A DNA stretch of 46,400 nt from JAHEEL01 sp034660035 (GTDB taxonomy: Bacteria > Actinomycetota > Acidimicrobiia > Spongiisociales > UBA5794): the NCBI GenBank assembly GCA_034660035.1, contig JAYEIJ010000037.1, forward strand, positions 1-46,400, read 5' to 3'. Below are positions 23,787 to 32,089 of this stretch, one piece after another. Numbering within the stretch: the stretch's first letter is position 1; each line of letters starts with the position of its first letter. A model generated the notes under the pieces. The model did no database searches and was not told where the DNA came from. It saw only the letters and a list, made by a program, of their open reading frames with translations. The position numbers and the translations under genes are program-made.

Positions 23787-25037
23787 TCAGAAGCCGCGGC
23801 GGCGGCGGATCTTTCGCTGAGAACCCGCCTTGAAGGGGGCCAGTTCCTCCGGCGGCTGCCACGAGAAAAGATCCGAGACCCGCTCATCGTTCGAGAACAT
23901 CTTGATGATCGGAACGTTCAACCCGGCCCTGCGCTGGATGCCGAGCACCTCGTTCACCTGATCCCACTCAACGAGCGTGACGACCAGGCCCTCTTCTCCG
24001 GCGCGGGCCGTCCGCCCGGATCGATGGAGATACGTTTTGGGATCGTCCGGCGGGTCGTAGTGGAGCACGATGTCGACGCCCTCGATGTGAAGACCCCTGG
24101 CGGCAACGTTGGTAGCGACGAGGACCGTTGCTTTGCCTTCCCGGAACCGCGACAGCGACTGCTCGCGTTTCTGCTGCGGAAGATCTCCATGGATGGCAGC
24201 AGCACCGATCCCGATCTCGCGAAGTCGCTTCGTGAGATCATCCGCAGCCCACTTCGTCCGAGTGAACATGAGAGTCCGGTCGGCGCTGCGACTGATCTCC
24301 GCTGCCATCTTCGGTTTGTCCAGGTGATGCACCTTCAGGAACCGGTGTTCCATCGTATCGACGTGGTCGGTGTCGGATTCGACTTCATGGCTGACGGGGT
24401 CGGTCATGTACCTATCAACCAACTCCCGCACCTGAGAGTCCAGGGTCGCTGAGTAGAGGTAGGTCTGATGGTCGTCGGGAACGGCTGCCATGATCTTGCG
24501 TACCTGGGGCATGAAGCCCATGTCGGCCATCTGATCGGCCTCATCGAGACAGACGACGCGGATGTCGTCAAGACGGGCCTTGCGGCGGTCCATGAGGTCG
24601 ATGAGACGTCCCGGCGTCGCGATGATGAGTTCGACGCCGGCATCGAGCGCATTGATCTGGGCCTGCATTGAGGCACCGCCGTAGACGGTGACAAGGTGGA
24701 AATTCCGAGCAGCCACGAGTGGTTCGAGGTCGCGTGTGACCTGCATCGCCAGTTCCCGGGTCGGGACGAGCACGAGGGCTCTCGGGTGGAATGGCTCGGC
24801 CCGTTCGAGTCCTTCGACGATAGGAAGGCCGAACGCGAGGGTCTTTCCCGAGCCGGTTTTCGCCTTTCCGAGCACGTCGACGCCGGCGAGGCCGTCGGGG
24901 ATCGTCATGGCCTGGATGGGGAACGGCGTCTCGAATCCAGCTTCGGTCAAGACGCTGAGGAGTTCTGGAGCGATGCCGAGGTCGGCGAAGGTCGTGTCGG
25001 TGGCGAGTTCGTTGGTCAAGGTGAGGTCACCAGTCAT
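23787..25037 (-). CDS. DEAD-box ATP-dependent RNA helicase
   Basis: 416-residue RNA helicase of the RhlE/CsdA/DeaD type, acting in ribosome assembly or RNA turnover. Motifs in order: Q-motif (FETPFPIQ), I (AKTGSGKT), Ia (PTRELA), Ib (TPGR), II (DEAD, in VVCLDEADQM), III (SAT), IV to VI including ARGLHIEGVDIVLHYDPP and HRSGRTARAG. A short basic tail (KIRRRRGF) may bind RNA. The core is complete, without the long C-terminal extension of CsdA. The 44-bp repeat hairpin adjoins its 3' end. Confidence 0.93.
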   Translation of the reverse strand: MTGDLTLTNELATDTTFADLGIAPELLSVLTEAGFETPFPIQAMTIPDGLAGVDVLGKAKTGSGKTLAFGLPIVEGLERAEPFHPRALVLVPTRELAMQVTRDLEPLVAARNFHLVTVYGGASMQAQINALDAGVELIIATPGRLIDLMDRRKARLDDIRVVCLDEADQMADMGFMPQVRKIMAAVPDDHQTYLYSATLDSQVRELVDRYMTDPVSHEVESDTDHVDTMEHRFLKVHHLDKPKMAAEISRSADRTLMFTRTKWAADDLTKRLREIGIGAAAIHGDLPQQKREQSLSRFREGKATVLVATNVAARGLHIEGVDIVLHYDPPDDPKTYLHRSGRTARAGEEGLVVTLVEWDQVNEVLGIQRRAGLNVPIIKMFSNDERVSDLFSWQPPEELAPFKAGSQRKIRRRRGF

Positions 25038-25126
25038 AGAGAGGCTGGCCGGATGCGGCCGATGGCAAAGGTAGTGGCCCCAAGGCGTTACACCGAGGAC
25101 TGAGTCGAACGCGGGTTGGCCGATCG

Positions 25127-25942
25127 TCAGCCGAGGACGCGACGGACGAGGCTCTGACGGGCTGCGGATCTCCTGCCGGCGCTGAGTCCTGCGGCGAAGG
25201 CTGCGCTCGCCACACCTGCGGCGCCAACTGCGGCGGTGGTGCGTTTCAGGACCTTCTTCCGTGCACGACTGAACTCGACGATCGCCCAGCCACGGTGATA
25301 GGCGATGGTCTCGAGTGCACGGTCCGGGTTGACCGCCACGGGGTGGCCGACGATCTCGAGCATCGGGAGATCACCGGCGGAGTCCGTGTACGCATACGAC
25401 AGTCGAAGGTCGTAGCCCTTCTCCTCTGCGAGTTTCCGGATCGCGATCGCTTTGCCTTCGCCGTAGCAGAACGGTTCGGCGAGTTCTCCGGTGTAGACAC
25501 CGTTGTCGACGGCGGCAACCGTACCGATTCCTCCGGTGAGTCCTATCGCGGCTGCGAAATCGTCGACGATCTCGATCGGGGATGCCGACACGATGTACGT
25601 GTCGCGGCCTGCTGCGTGATGAAGGTCGATAAGACCGCGAGCTTCCCGTCGGACCTCGCTCTCGAGCCGCGGGATGATCTGCTCTCCGAGACCGGCCATC
25701 TTCTCGATGGTGACTCCTTCGATCGCCTGAAGGACCCGATTCTTGACCGCCTCTGTCTTCTCGTCGGAAGCCCCTGCTACGAGGAACTTCGCTGCGCTGG
25801 TCGCGTCTGTCATGAGTTCCCGGTTGCTGACCATGCCCGCGCGATAGGCCGCCCAGCCGAGGGCGAACACGGATGACCCACTGATGATCGTTCGGTCGAG
25901 ATCGAAGAACGCTGCGCCTCTTCTGCGTGGCTGATCTGTCAT
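25127..25942 (-). CDS. HAD-superfamily IB phosphatase (SerB/CicA-like)
   Basis: 271-residue HAD-IB hydrolase. Motif I is FFDLDRTII (nucleophile Asp14, acid/base Asp16), motif II lies in YIVSASP, and motif III/IV in YAYTDSAGDLPML. The alpha-helical cap is typical of phosphoserine phosphatase relatives. An Ala-rich helix near the C-terminus (AAVGAAGVASAAFAAGLSAG) followed by a basic tail could touch the membrane, as in acyltransferase-linked HAD-IB proteins. Its ATG overlaps the acyl-CoA dehydrogenase stop (ATGA), so the two are translated together; a phospho-lipid or acyl-phosphate substrate is a guess from that link. Confidence 0.85.
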   Translation of the reverse strand: MTDQPRRRGAAFFDLDRTIISGSSVFALGWAAYRAGMVSNRELMTDATSAAKFLVAGASDEKTEAVKNRVLQAIEGVTIEKMAGLGEQIIPRLESEVRREARGLIDLHHAAGRDTYIVSASPIEIVDDFAAAIGLTGGIGTVAAVDNGVYTGELAEPFCYGEGKAIAIRKLAEEKGYDLRLSYAYTDSAGDLPMLEIVGHPVAVNPDRALETIAYHRGWAIVEFSRARKKVLKRTTAAVGAAGVASAAFAAGLSAGRRSAARQSLVRRVLG

Positions 25943-27717
25943 TTCGCCGTCTCCAAACCCTCGACGGGGATCGCGAATAGGCCGGTGGCTCCGGCCTTCA
26001 CCGATGGAAGGAGTCCCATCGCGGTCGGCAGCAGTTGCTCCGCATAGAACGCGGCGGTGTCGATCTTCGCATCGAACCAAGGATCTGCTTCCTCAGCGGC
26101 GGCGGCGAGTGCCAAACGTGCCAGGTAGTAGCCACCCGCGACGATCCCGAACATCTTGAGATACGGTGTTGCACCGGCGAGCCGGTCGTTGGGATCTTCA
26201 CAGGCGAGCAACCATTCGGTGGCGTCGCGCAACGACGCAACACCGGCGAGTAGCGACTCACCGATCGCTGCGAGACGAGGATCGCCGGTTTCGTCGAGAG
26301 GACCGTCGAGAGCAGCCATCTCGTCGAGGTACGACCGGACAACACTCCCCTCGTCCATCGGGAGCTTGCGCATCACGAGATCGATCGCCTGGATGCCGTT
26401 CGTCCCCTCGTAGATGGGCGTGATCCGGGCGTCTCGATAGTGCTGGGCGGCACCGGTCTCTTCGACGTAGCCCATGCCACCGTGGACCTGAACTCCGATG
26501 GAGGTCATCTCAACTCCGATGTCGGTGCACCAGGCCTTCGCCACCGGTGTCAGCAGCGCGACCCGGTCGGCGGCCGCACGCCGGCCCACCTCGTCGGGAT
26601 GGCGATGCATCCGTTCACCGGCGGCCGCCGTGTCGTAGAGGAGGCCGCGGGCGGCCTCGTTGTACGCCTTCATCGTCATCAGCATCCGGCGCACGTCCGG
26701 GTGCTCGATGATCGGGGAGACCTCGGTCTTGGGCGTGCCGATGGCCCGACCCTGGGTGCGCTCCTCCGCGTACTCCACGGCCTGCTGGTACGCACGATCG
26801 GAGATACCGAGGCCCTCGAGACCGACCTCGCGTCTGGCCTGGTTCATCATGGCGAACATATAGCCCATGCCGCGGTTCGGTTCGCCGACGAGATAGCCGA
26901 TCGAGTTGTCGTACGCCTGCACGCATGTCGGGCTTCCATGGATCCCGAGTTTGTGTTCGATGGACACGGTTTCGACGTTGTTCCATGCTCCGATCGTTCC
27001 GTCTTCGTTGACGAGCATCTTCGGGACGATGAACAGCGAGATGCCTCTTGTCCCCGGGGGGGCATCGGGGAGCCGGGCAAGGACCAGATGGATGATGTTG
27101 TCGGAAAGGTCGTGATCACCCCACGTGATGAAGATCTTCGACCCGTTGATGCTGTAGGTGCCGTCCTCGTTCGGGGTTGCCTTCGTGCGGAGCGCGCCCA
27201 CGTCGGAGCCCGCTTCTGTCTCGGTCAGGACCATCGTCCCGGTCCATTCGGCGGTCACGAGCTTCTCGAGATACGTATCCCGGAGTTCGTCATCGGCGTG
27301 GTCCCGGATGACGGTGATCGCCGATCCGGTCAGCATCGGATTCAGCGAGAACGCCAGGTTGGCCGAGACGAACATCTCGCTGACGGCGAACCCGACCGTC
27401 TCCGGGAACCCGTGGCCTCCGTGCTCCGGAGGACCCGTGACGGCGCTCCACCCGGCGTCGACGTATTTGCGCCAGGCGTCCTTGAAGGCATCCGGTGTGG
27501 TGACGTGCCCATCGGCCCATGTCGCACCGATCTCGTCTCCGGCCCGGTTCGTGGGAGCGACGACTTCGGCCATGAATCGGCCGGCCTCGTCGAGGGCGCC
27601 GTCGACCGTCTCGGGGTCGACGTGTTCGAAACCGGGGTACCCCATGATTTCATCGAGGTCCGCGATGTGACGCAGGACGAACTTGATGTCGCGCAGTGGT
27701 GGTGTGTAGTCGGCCAT
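25939..27717 (-). CDS. Acyl-CoA dehydrogenase, large DmdC-like class
   Basis: FAD-dependent alpha,beta-dehydrogenase of acyl-CoA thioesters, 592 residues. It has an N-terminal extension, the core with VLTETEAGSDVGALRT (flavin/substrate loop), QVHGGMGYVEE, and the catalytic glutamate in ITPIYEGTNGIQAIDLVMRKL. A further C-terminal domain is characteristic of the DmdC (3-methylmercaptopropionyl-CoA) / long ACAD group. Its substrate might be fatty acyl-CoA or a thio-acyl-CoA; sequence alone does not decide. Coupled to the HAD phosphatase. Heptamer-like repeats lie upstream of its start. Confidence 0.9.
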   Translation of the reverse strand: MADYTPPLRDIKFVLRHIADLDEIMGYPGFEHVDPETVDGALDEAGRFMAEVVAPTNRAGDEIGATWADGHVTTPDAFKDAWRKYVDAGWSAVTGPPEHGGHGFPETVGFAVSEMFVSANLAFSLNPMLTGSAITVIRDHADDELRDTYLEKLVTAEWTGTMVLTETEAGSDVGALRTKATPNEDGTYSINGSKIFITWGDHDLSDNIIHLVLARLPDAPPGTRGISLFIVPKMLVNEDGTIGAWNNVETVSIEHKLGIHGSPTCVQAYDNSIGYLVGEPNRGMGYMFAMMNQARREVGLEGLGISDRAYQQAVEYAEERTQGRAIGTPKTEVSPIIEHPDVRRMLMTMKAYNEAARGLLYDTAAAGERMHRHPDEVGRRAAADRVALLTPVAKAWCTDIGVEMTSIGVQVHGGMGYVEETGAAQHYRDARITPIYEGTNGIQAIDLVMRKLPMDEGSVVRSYLDEMAALDGPLDETGDPRLAAIGESLLAGVASLRDATEWLLACEDPNDRLAGATPYLKMFGIVAGGYYLARLALAAAAEEADPWFDAKIDTAAFYAEQLLPTAMGLLPSVKAGATGLFAIPVEGLETAK

Positions 27718-27760
27718 GCCCCGAGATTAGGCGGTGCGGGCTCGGCTTGAATCGGAGAAG

Positions 27761-27824
27761 AGCTGTGAGCTGTGAGCTATGAGGCGGCACGCTCGGAGTA
27801 GCGGAGGAAGAGCTTTGAGCTATG
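27761..27824 (-). repeat. Degenerate heptamer clusters (AGCTRTG)n
   Basis: AGCTGTG, AGCTGTG, AGCTATG at 27761-27781, then AGCTTTG, AGCTATG at 27811-27824, each preceded by GAAG. They sit in the 159-base gap between the 63-residue gene and the acyl-CoA dehydrogenase. Confidence 0.75.
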
Positions 27825-27876
27825 AGCTGGAGCGGGGAAGCCTTCACGGCCTACTGACTACGCCGGCGAAGCCGGC

Positions 27877-28068
27877 CTACGCGTCGGCGCCGACCGGTTC
27901 TCGGGTCTCGTTCGGGGTGAGCGTGTCGGTCGACAGGAGTGTGCGCACGTCGAGGGCGAAGTCCACGACCCGCGAATCGACCCACATGGCGTTGTCGTCC
28001 AGCCAGGTGTCGATGAACGCCACCGTCTGGAGCGTGGTTGTCGATTCGGTCGGTCGTTCAGCGGTCAT
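27877..28068 (-). CDS. Small protein of unknown function, 63 residues
   Basis: Short gene beginning ATG 28068 with GGGAAG upstream. Its third codon positions are GC-rich like the neighbours, supporting real coding. The product is acidic and soluble, with a central stretch VAFIDTWLDDNAMWVDSRVVDFALDVRTLL likely to be helical, and no signal peptide or recognised motif. It is isolated between two repeat-filled gaps, downstream of the ABC exporter and upstream of the acyl-CoA dehydrogenase, all on the same strand. I do not recognise the family. Confidence 0.55.
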   Translation of the reverse strand: MTAERPTESTTTLQTVAFIDTWLDDNAMWVDSRVVDFALDVRTLLSTDTLTPNETREPVGADA

Positions 28069-28137
28069 CGCTTCCCGTTCGCTCGTTCTCCCAAGGGTAC
28101 GCCGCGCCCCAACCTACTCGTCATGTCGGTTCCCAGT

Positions 28138-28169
28138 CCGTATTCCGTATTCCGACTCTTGGCTCTTGC
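28138..28169 (+). repeat. Short heptamer runs (CCGTATT)x2.4 and (CTCTTGS)x2
   Basis: CCGTATT twice plus CCG (28138-28154), then CTCTTGG and CTCTTGC (28156-28169). They merge directly into the TGTYYGC array that follows. Confidence 0.75.
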
Positions 28170-28232
28170 TGTTCGCTGTCTGCTGTCTGCTGTCTGCTGT
28201 CTGCTGTTCGCTGTTCGCTGTCCGCTGTCTGC
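28170..28232 (+). repeat. Heptamer array (TGTYYGC)x9 reaching the exporter stop codon
   Basis: Nine consecutive 7-bp units: five TGTCTGC, three TGTTCGC and one TGTCCGC. The last base (28232) is also the final base of the ABC exporter stop codon (28234-28232 on the minus strand). Confidence 0.96.
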
Positions 28233-30022
28233 TACTTCTCCCTCGCCCACAGGCGTCTGAACTCATCGGATGTCTTCAGGAGCACCTCTGCGGTTCCCGT
28301 CGCGTCGATCTTCCCGTCCTTCATGACGACGACGAGGTCGGCTCGCTGGAGGGCGGGCTTGCGGTGTGACACGACGAGAGCCGTCGCGTCGGAACCGTCC
28401 GCGAACAGGCGATCCCACAGGAGTTGCTCGGTCTCGACGTCGAGGGCACTCGAGAGGTCATCGAAGACGAGCAACTCGGGTCGACGGACCAGCATCCTGG
28501 CTGCGGCCGACCGCTGGATCTGACCGCCGGACAGTCGGACGCCGCGCGGACCGACCATCGTTTCGAGCCCATCGGGCATGGCTTCGAGGTCCTGCTCCAT
28601 CGTGGCCGTGCGGATCGCGGCAACGACGTCTTCATCGCTCGCGTCAACTCCGAGCGTCAGGTTCTCCCCGAGGGTGAGCGAGAACAGGCGCGGAACCTGC
28701 GGCGTATAGGCTGTGCGCGGCGGGATCATGAAGGAGGCGGGATCGTCAACCGTCTCGCCCTTCCACGATATTGTTCCCTCGTCGAGGGGTAGGAGACCGA
28801 GGGCGCTGCGCAGGAGCGTCGTCTTCCCCGAGCCGATCCGTCCGGTGACAACCACGAACGCGCCTGCCTGCACGTCGAGATCGACCGACTCGATGCCCGC
28901 ACCAGACGACGCGTAGCGGTAGCTGAGATCGCGGACGGACAACAGCGGAGGTCCGTTGAGATCCATGTCAGAGGCGTTCTGTATCCCGGGTCGAATGTGC
29001 GGTGCCGGCTCAGCGAACAGGTCGCGATCGGCGACGAGGTCGCGCCAGGTCGCCCCTCTCATCAACGAGATGATTCGATCGACCGACACCCCCGCCTGCT
29101 TGACCCTTGCGATGAACAGACCCACGAAGTACGCGGAGTCCGTCACCATGGCGAGCAAGTAGACGAACAGACTGAATTCGCCGACGGTGAGGCCGGCCGA
29201 CCCGTCCGTGGAGATCGCTCCGGCGGCCAGGATCAGGATGAGTCCGGTCCCGATGCTGACGGTGTTGTGGAACACTGCTTCGAGTCCCGCCGTGAACGTG
29301 CGATCGCGGACCATCATCTTGCGTCGTACGGCGTTCAGTTCGTCGAAGTGGTGGAGCATCGTCTCTTCCGCCCCGGCGACTTTCACCGATTGGACAGATC
29401 CGAGCGTTTCGCCGAGGAACCCCGTGATCGCCTCGGTCGATTCGCGCGCTGCGGTGCGATACCGGCGGATCGTCGAACCGGTCTGGCTCACGGTCAGGAT
29501 CACGATCGCCACAGGCGCGAACACAACGATGGTCATGGTCGCGTCGATCGTGAAGAGGATGGCGATCGCCACGATCGCCGACACGGTCGACCCGATGAAG
29601 TCGACGGTGAAGTCGAACGCCTCGAGTGTGTGATCAACGTCGTCCCGAAAGCGCGACACGACCTCTCCCGGCGTCTCGTCGACCGGGCGTGCGCCGGGCA
29701 GCGAGAAGATCCAGGCGAGCATCGACCCGCGCATCCCCGCTCCCGCTCTGAAAAGCAGGCCCGAGTGGAGGCGCATGGCGCCGAACACGGCGCCGATGCG
29801 TGCCACCAGATAGGCCCAGAGCGCGGCCACGATCGTGGTGAGATTCCAGCCGGCGGTCTCTCCGGTGAGTTGGTCGAAGAAGGCAGCGAGGAGGAGTCCG
29901 ACGATGATCGGTGTCGACCAGATCGCGACCCACATCACGAGACTCGAGAAGTAGCGAAGTCGCTGGTTCCAGATGAGGGTCACCACGACCCGGGAGATCG
30001 GGGTCCGGGATCGGAGAGTCAT
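28232..30022 (-). CDS. ABC exporter half-transporter with degenerate catalytic site
   Basis: 596 residues: an N-terminal six-helix exporter domain and a C-terminal ATPase. Walker A is GRIGSGKTT, the signature is canonical LSGGQ, and the H-loop is VVSHRKP. Walker B reads LLVFDDLSSALD, so Asp replaces the catalytic Glu. The partner gene just upstream (ATGA overlap) has the intact Glu but an altered signature, LSAGQ. Together they form one degenerate and one active site, the asymmetric architecture of heterodimeric multidrug exporters such as TM287/288. Substrate is likely a drug or lipid; inference from family. Its stop codon merges with a heptamer array. Confidence 0.9.
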   Translation of the reverse strand: MTLRSRTPISRVVVTLIWNQRLRYFSSLVMWVAIWSTPIIVGLLLAAFFDQLTGETAGWNLTTIVAALWAYLVARIGAVFGAMRLHSGLLFRAGAGMRGSMLAWIFSLPGARPVDETPGEVVSRFRDDVDHTLEAFDFTVDFIGSTVSAIVAIAILFTIDATMTIVVFAPVAIVILTVSQTGSTIRRYRTAARESTEAITGFLGETLGSVQSVKVAGAEETMLHHFDELNAVRRKMMVRDRTFTAGLEAVFHNTVSIGTGLILILAAGAISTDGSAGLTVGEFSLFVYLLAMVTDSAYFVGLFIARVKQAGVSVDRIISLMRGATWRDLVADRDLFAEPAPHIRPGIQNASDMDLNGPPLLSVRDLSYRYASSGAGIESVDLDVQAGAFVVVTGRIGSGKTTLLRSALGLLPLDEGTISWKGETVDDPASFMIPPRTAYTPQVPRLFSLTLGENLTLGVDASDEDVVAAIRTATMEQDLEAMPDGLETMVGPRGVRLSGGQIQRSAAARMLVRRPELLVFDDLSSALDVETEQLLWDRLFADGSDATALVVSHRKPALQRADLVVVMKDGKIDATGTAEVLLKTSDEFRRLWAREK

Positions 30023-31776
30023 GCGAGCACCTCCTCCATTCCCGTGGCCAGGAGGTCCGAGAATCTCGAGTCCGCGTCGGCCGCGAGCATGGAGCGCTCT
30101 CCGAACTCAACGACGCGACCGTCGTCGAGGATGAGGATGTCGTCGGCTCTGGTGACCGTGCCGAGTCGATGGGCGATGACGATGCCGGTTCGTCCTTCGA
30201 GGAGGTGGTCGACGGCGCGTTCGATGAGCGCCTCGGTCGCAGGATCTAGGCGTGATGATGCCTCATCGAGGACGACCACACCCGGGTCCTCGAGGAAGAT
30301 CCGCGTGAACGCAAGGAGTTGCGCCTGCCCGGCAGATAGCCCACCGCTCCCGGACTCGAGAAGCGTGTCGAGACCGTTCGGAAGCGACGCCAGCCACGAG
30401 TCGAGTTCGAGACGGTGAATGGCCTCGAGGATGCGGTCCTCTGGGATCTCGTTGTTGAAGAACGTCAGGTTGTCTCGGACCGATGCCCGGAACAGTTGGA
30501 CGTCCTGGGTGACCATGCCGACACGCTTCCGGAAGTCCGCAACATGCGCGTCCCACGTGGCAACGCCGCCGAGGCGCACGGTCCCTGCCTGGGGTTCGTA
30601 CAGCCTCGTGACGAGGCGGGCGATCGTCGACTTCCCGCTGCCGGTACGGCCGAGCAAACCGACGACGCGCCCCGGGGCGATGTCGAAGCTGACGTCGTGG
30701 AGCACGATCTCGTCGGCGCCGTCGCCGCCGTCGGCGTACGCGAAGGTGACGTTGTCGAATTCGACGCCAATGGCGCCATCGCTGATCGATCGGTCGCCCT
30801 CGGCCTTGAGCTTCGTCTGCGTGGTCATCAACTCATCGACGCGGGCGATGGCCGCCCCAGCCTTCTGGAGATCCTCCATCTGGGCCCGGATCTGCTCCAT
30901 CGGATGCCTGGTCATCTCGACGTAGTGGAAAACCAGGTAAACGGATCCGATCGTCAGCGTTCCGATTCCGAAGAGCCACGAACCGAGGATGAAGACGATC
31001 GAAGTCGAGAGGCCGTAGAGGATGATCGTGGTGCTCCACATCCATGCCCAGCCCATCCAGCCGCGGATCGTCTGTGGGAGCCAACGGCGTTGGATCTCGT
31101 CGAAGCGCTCTTCCATGTACGGTCCGGCGCCGTTCGCTGTGATGTCCTCCGTACCTTCGACAACTTCACCGACGAAGCCGAACGCCTCAGCGGCGGTTGC
31201 CCGGATCGCTTTCCAGCGGGGAACCGCTACCCGGTGGAGACCGGTCATCACGCCCAGAGCGAGAGCAGTGAAGATCGTGACGCTGAGACCCACGATCCAG
31301 CTCTCGAGCCACAGCATCACGAGGACACCGATCACGAGAGCACCGTTGCCGACGACCTTGATCATCATCGCTGAGAAGAAGTTCGACAGCGCCGTGATGT
31401 CGCCGTCGATGCGTTCGATGAGTTCACCGGATGAGTGCCCCTTGTGGAACCCCATGTCGAGATGGAGCACGTGGTCGGTCAGATTCGCCCGAAGGCGATT
31501 CGTCGCCGTCCAGCCGATGTCCTCAGCGAGGTAGGTCGACCAGATCGCCAATGTCTGCTGCGCCACTGCGACCAACATGAAGGTAACGGCAAGTGGGATG
31601 AGAGCGCTCGCCCCGCGACCCTCGAGGGCACCATCGATGAACCGCTTGATGAGTTGCGGGTTGAGGAGTTGCAGGCCGATCGTCCCGAAGAGGACGACGC
31701 CGAGCAGCGCCACGCGCGGCCGCAGGGGCCGCAGGTAGTCGGTGAGGAGAAGGAAATAGGCTCGTACGGGGATCAT
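30019..31776 (-). CDS. ABC exporter half-transporter with intact catalytic Glu
   Basis: 585-residue permease-ATPase fusion, the first gene of the heterodimeric exporter pair. The membrane domain includes ELIERIDGDITALSNFFSAMM. Walker A is GRTGSGKST, Walker B VVVLDEASSRLD with the catalytic Glu, signature LSAGQAQ (Gly to Ala at the third position) and H-loop VIAHRLG. It pairs with the 28232-30022 product. Expression is probably gated upstream: a leader peptide gene and an intrinsic terminator lie between the promoter near 32000 and this start. The start codon ATG 31776 lies 43 bases after the terminator hairpin. Confidence 0.92.
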   Translation of the reverse strand: MIPVRAYFLLLTDYLRPLRPRVALLGVVLFGTIGLQLLNPQLIKRFIDGALEGRGASALIPLAVTFMLVAVAQQTLAIWSTYLAEDIGWTATNRLRANLTDHVLHLDMGFHKGHSSGELIERIDGDITALSNFFSAMMIKVVGNGALVIGVLVMLWLESWIVGLSVTIFTALALGVMTGLHRVAVPRWKAIRATAAEAFGFVGEVVEGTEDITANGAGPYMEERFDEIQRRWLPQTIRGWMGWAWMWSTTIILYGLSTSIVFILGSWLFGIGTLTIGSVYLVFHYVEMTRHPMEQIRAQMEDLQKAGAAIARVDELMTTQTKLKAEGDRSISDGAIGVEFDNVTFAYADGGDGADEIVLHDVSFDIAPGRVVGLLGRTGSGKSTIARLVTRLYEPQAGTVRLGGVATWDAHVADFRKRVGMVTQDVQLFRASVRDNLTFFNNEIPEDRILEAIHRLELDSWLASLPNGLDTLLESGSGGLSAGQAQLLAFTRIFLEDPGVVVLDEASSRLDPATEALIERAVDHLLEGRTGIVIAHRLGTVTRADDILILDDGRVVEFGERSMLAADADSRFSDLLATGMEEVLA

Positions 31777-31818
31777 GTTCTGTCCTGGATCGTCTGGAGT
31801 GGGTAGTGGCGGCCATCG

Positions 31819-31841
31819 AAAAAGCCGCCCGGTGGGCGGCT
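31819..31841 (-). terminator. Attenuator: intrinsic terminator before the ABC exporter
   Basis: On the minus strand AGCCGCCC (31841-31834) and GGGCGGCT (31830-31823) form a perfect 8-bp stem with an ACC loop, followed by a run of five T (31823-31819). It lies between the leader peptide and the exporter start. A GGCGGCT segment inside the leader gene (31900-31894) can pair with AGCCGCC of the left arm and act as antiterminator. Confidence 0.75.
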
Positions 31842-31866
31842 ACCTCGCTTGAACGCTGCTACCGGG

Positions 31867-31932
31867 TCAGAGCCGGAAACGGGCGCGCGCGAGAGCCGCC
31901 GGGGGTGTGTTCGGCTGCGTACGCCTGATCAT
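31867..31932 (-). CDS. 21-residue leader peptide (upstream regulatory ORF)
   Basis: Short gene encoding a basic peptide beginning MIRRTQPN and ending ARARFRL. AAGGAG stands 7-8 bases before its ATG (31932), an unusually good ribosome site. It sits between a promoter (TTGACA at 32016-32011) and an intrinsic terminator upstream of a heterodimeric ABC exporter. Arg-Ala-Arg and Arg-Phe-Arg near the end match the (Arg/Lys)-X-(Arg/Lys) motif at which macrolide-bound ribosomes arrest. Codons 12-13 carry the antiterminator segment. This is read as a ribosome-stalling sensor for antibiotics, from structure only. Confidence 0.6.
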   Translation of the reverse strand: MIRRTQPNTPPAALARARFRL

Positions 31933-31987
31933 TCCTCGACTCCTTCTCGCTCGGCGCCACGACCATGAAGGTCGCCTGACCTCGAGA

Positions 31988-32016
31988 ACTCTCGCGCAGG
32001 TTCCCTTGCCTGTCAA
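31988..32016 (-). promoter_or_regulatory. Promoter of the leader-exporter transcript
   Basis: TTGACA (32016-32011, minus strand) is a perfect -35 box. With a 17-base spacer, GAGAGT (31993-31988) is a weak -10 keeping the conserved A2 and T6. Transcription would start near 31981. A short hairpin near 31967-31984 lies between this point and the leader gene. Confidence 0.5.
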
Positions 32017-32089
32017 GCGTCGCCGATCACTCAGTGGGTTGGCGGAGCATCCATAGGCGGCTGCGAACCCAGACACCCGCAGAGCACCT

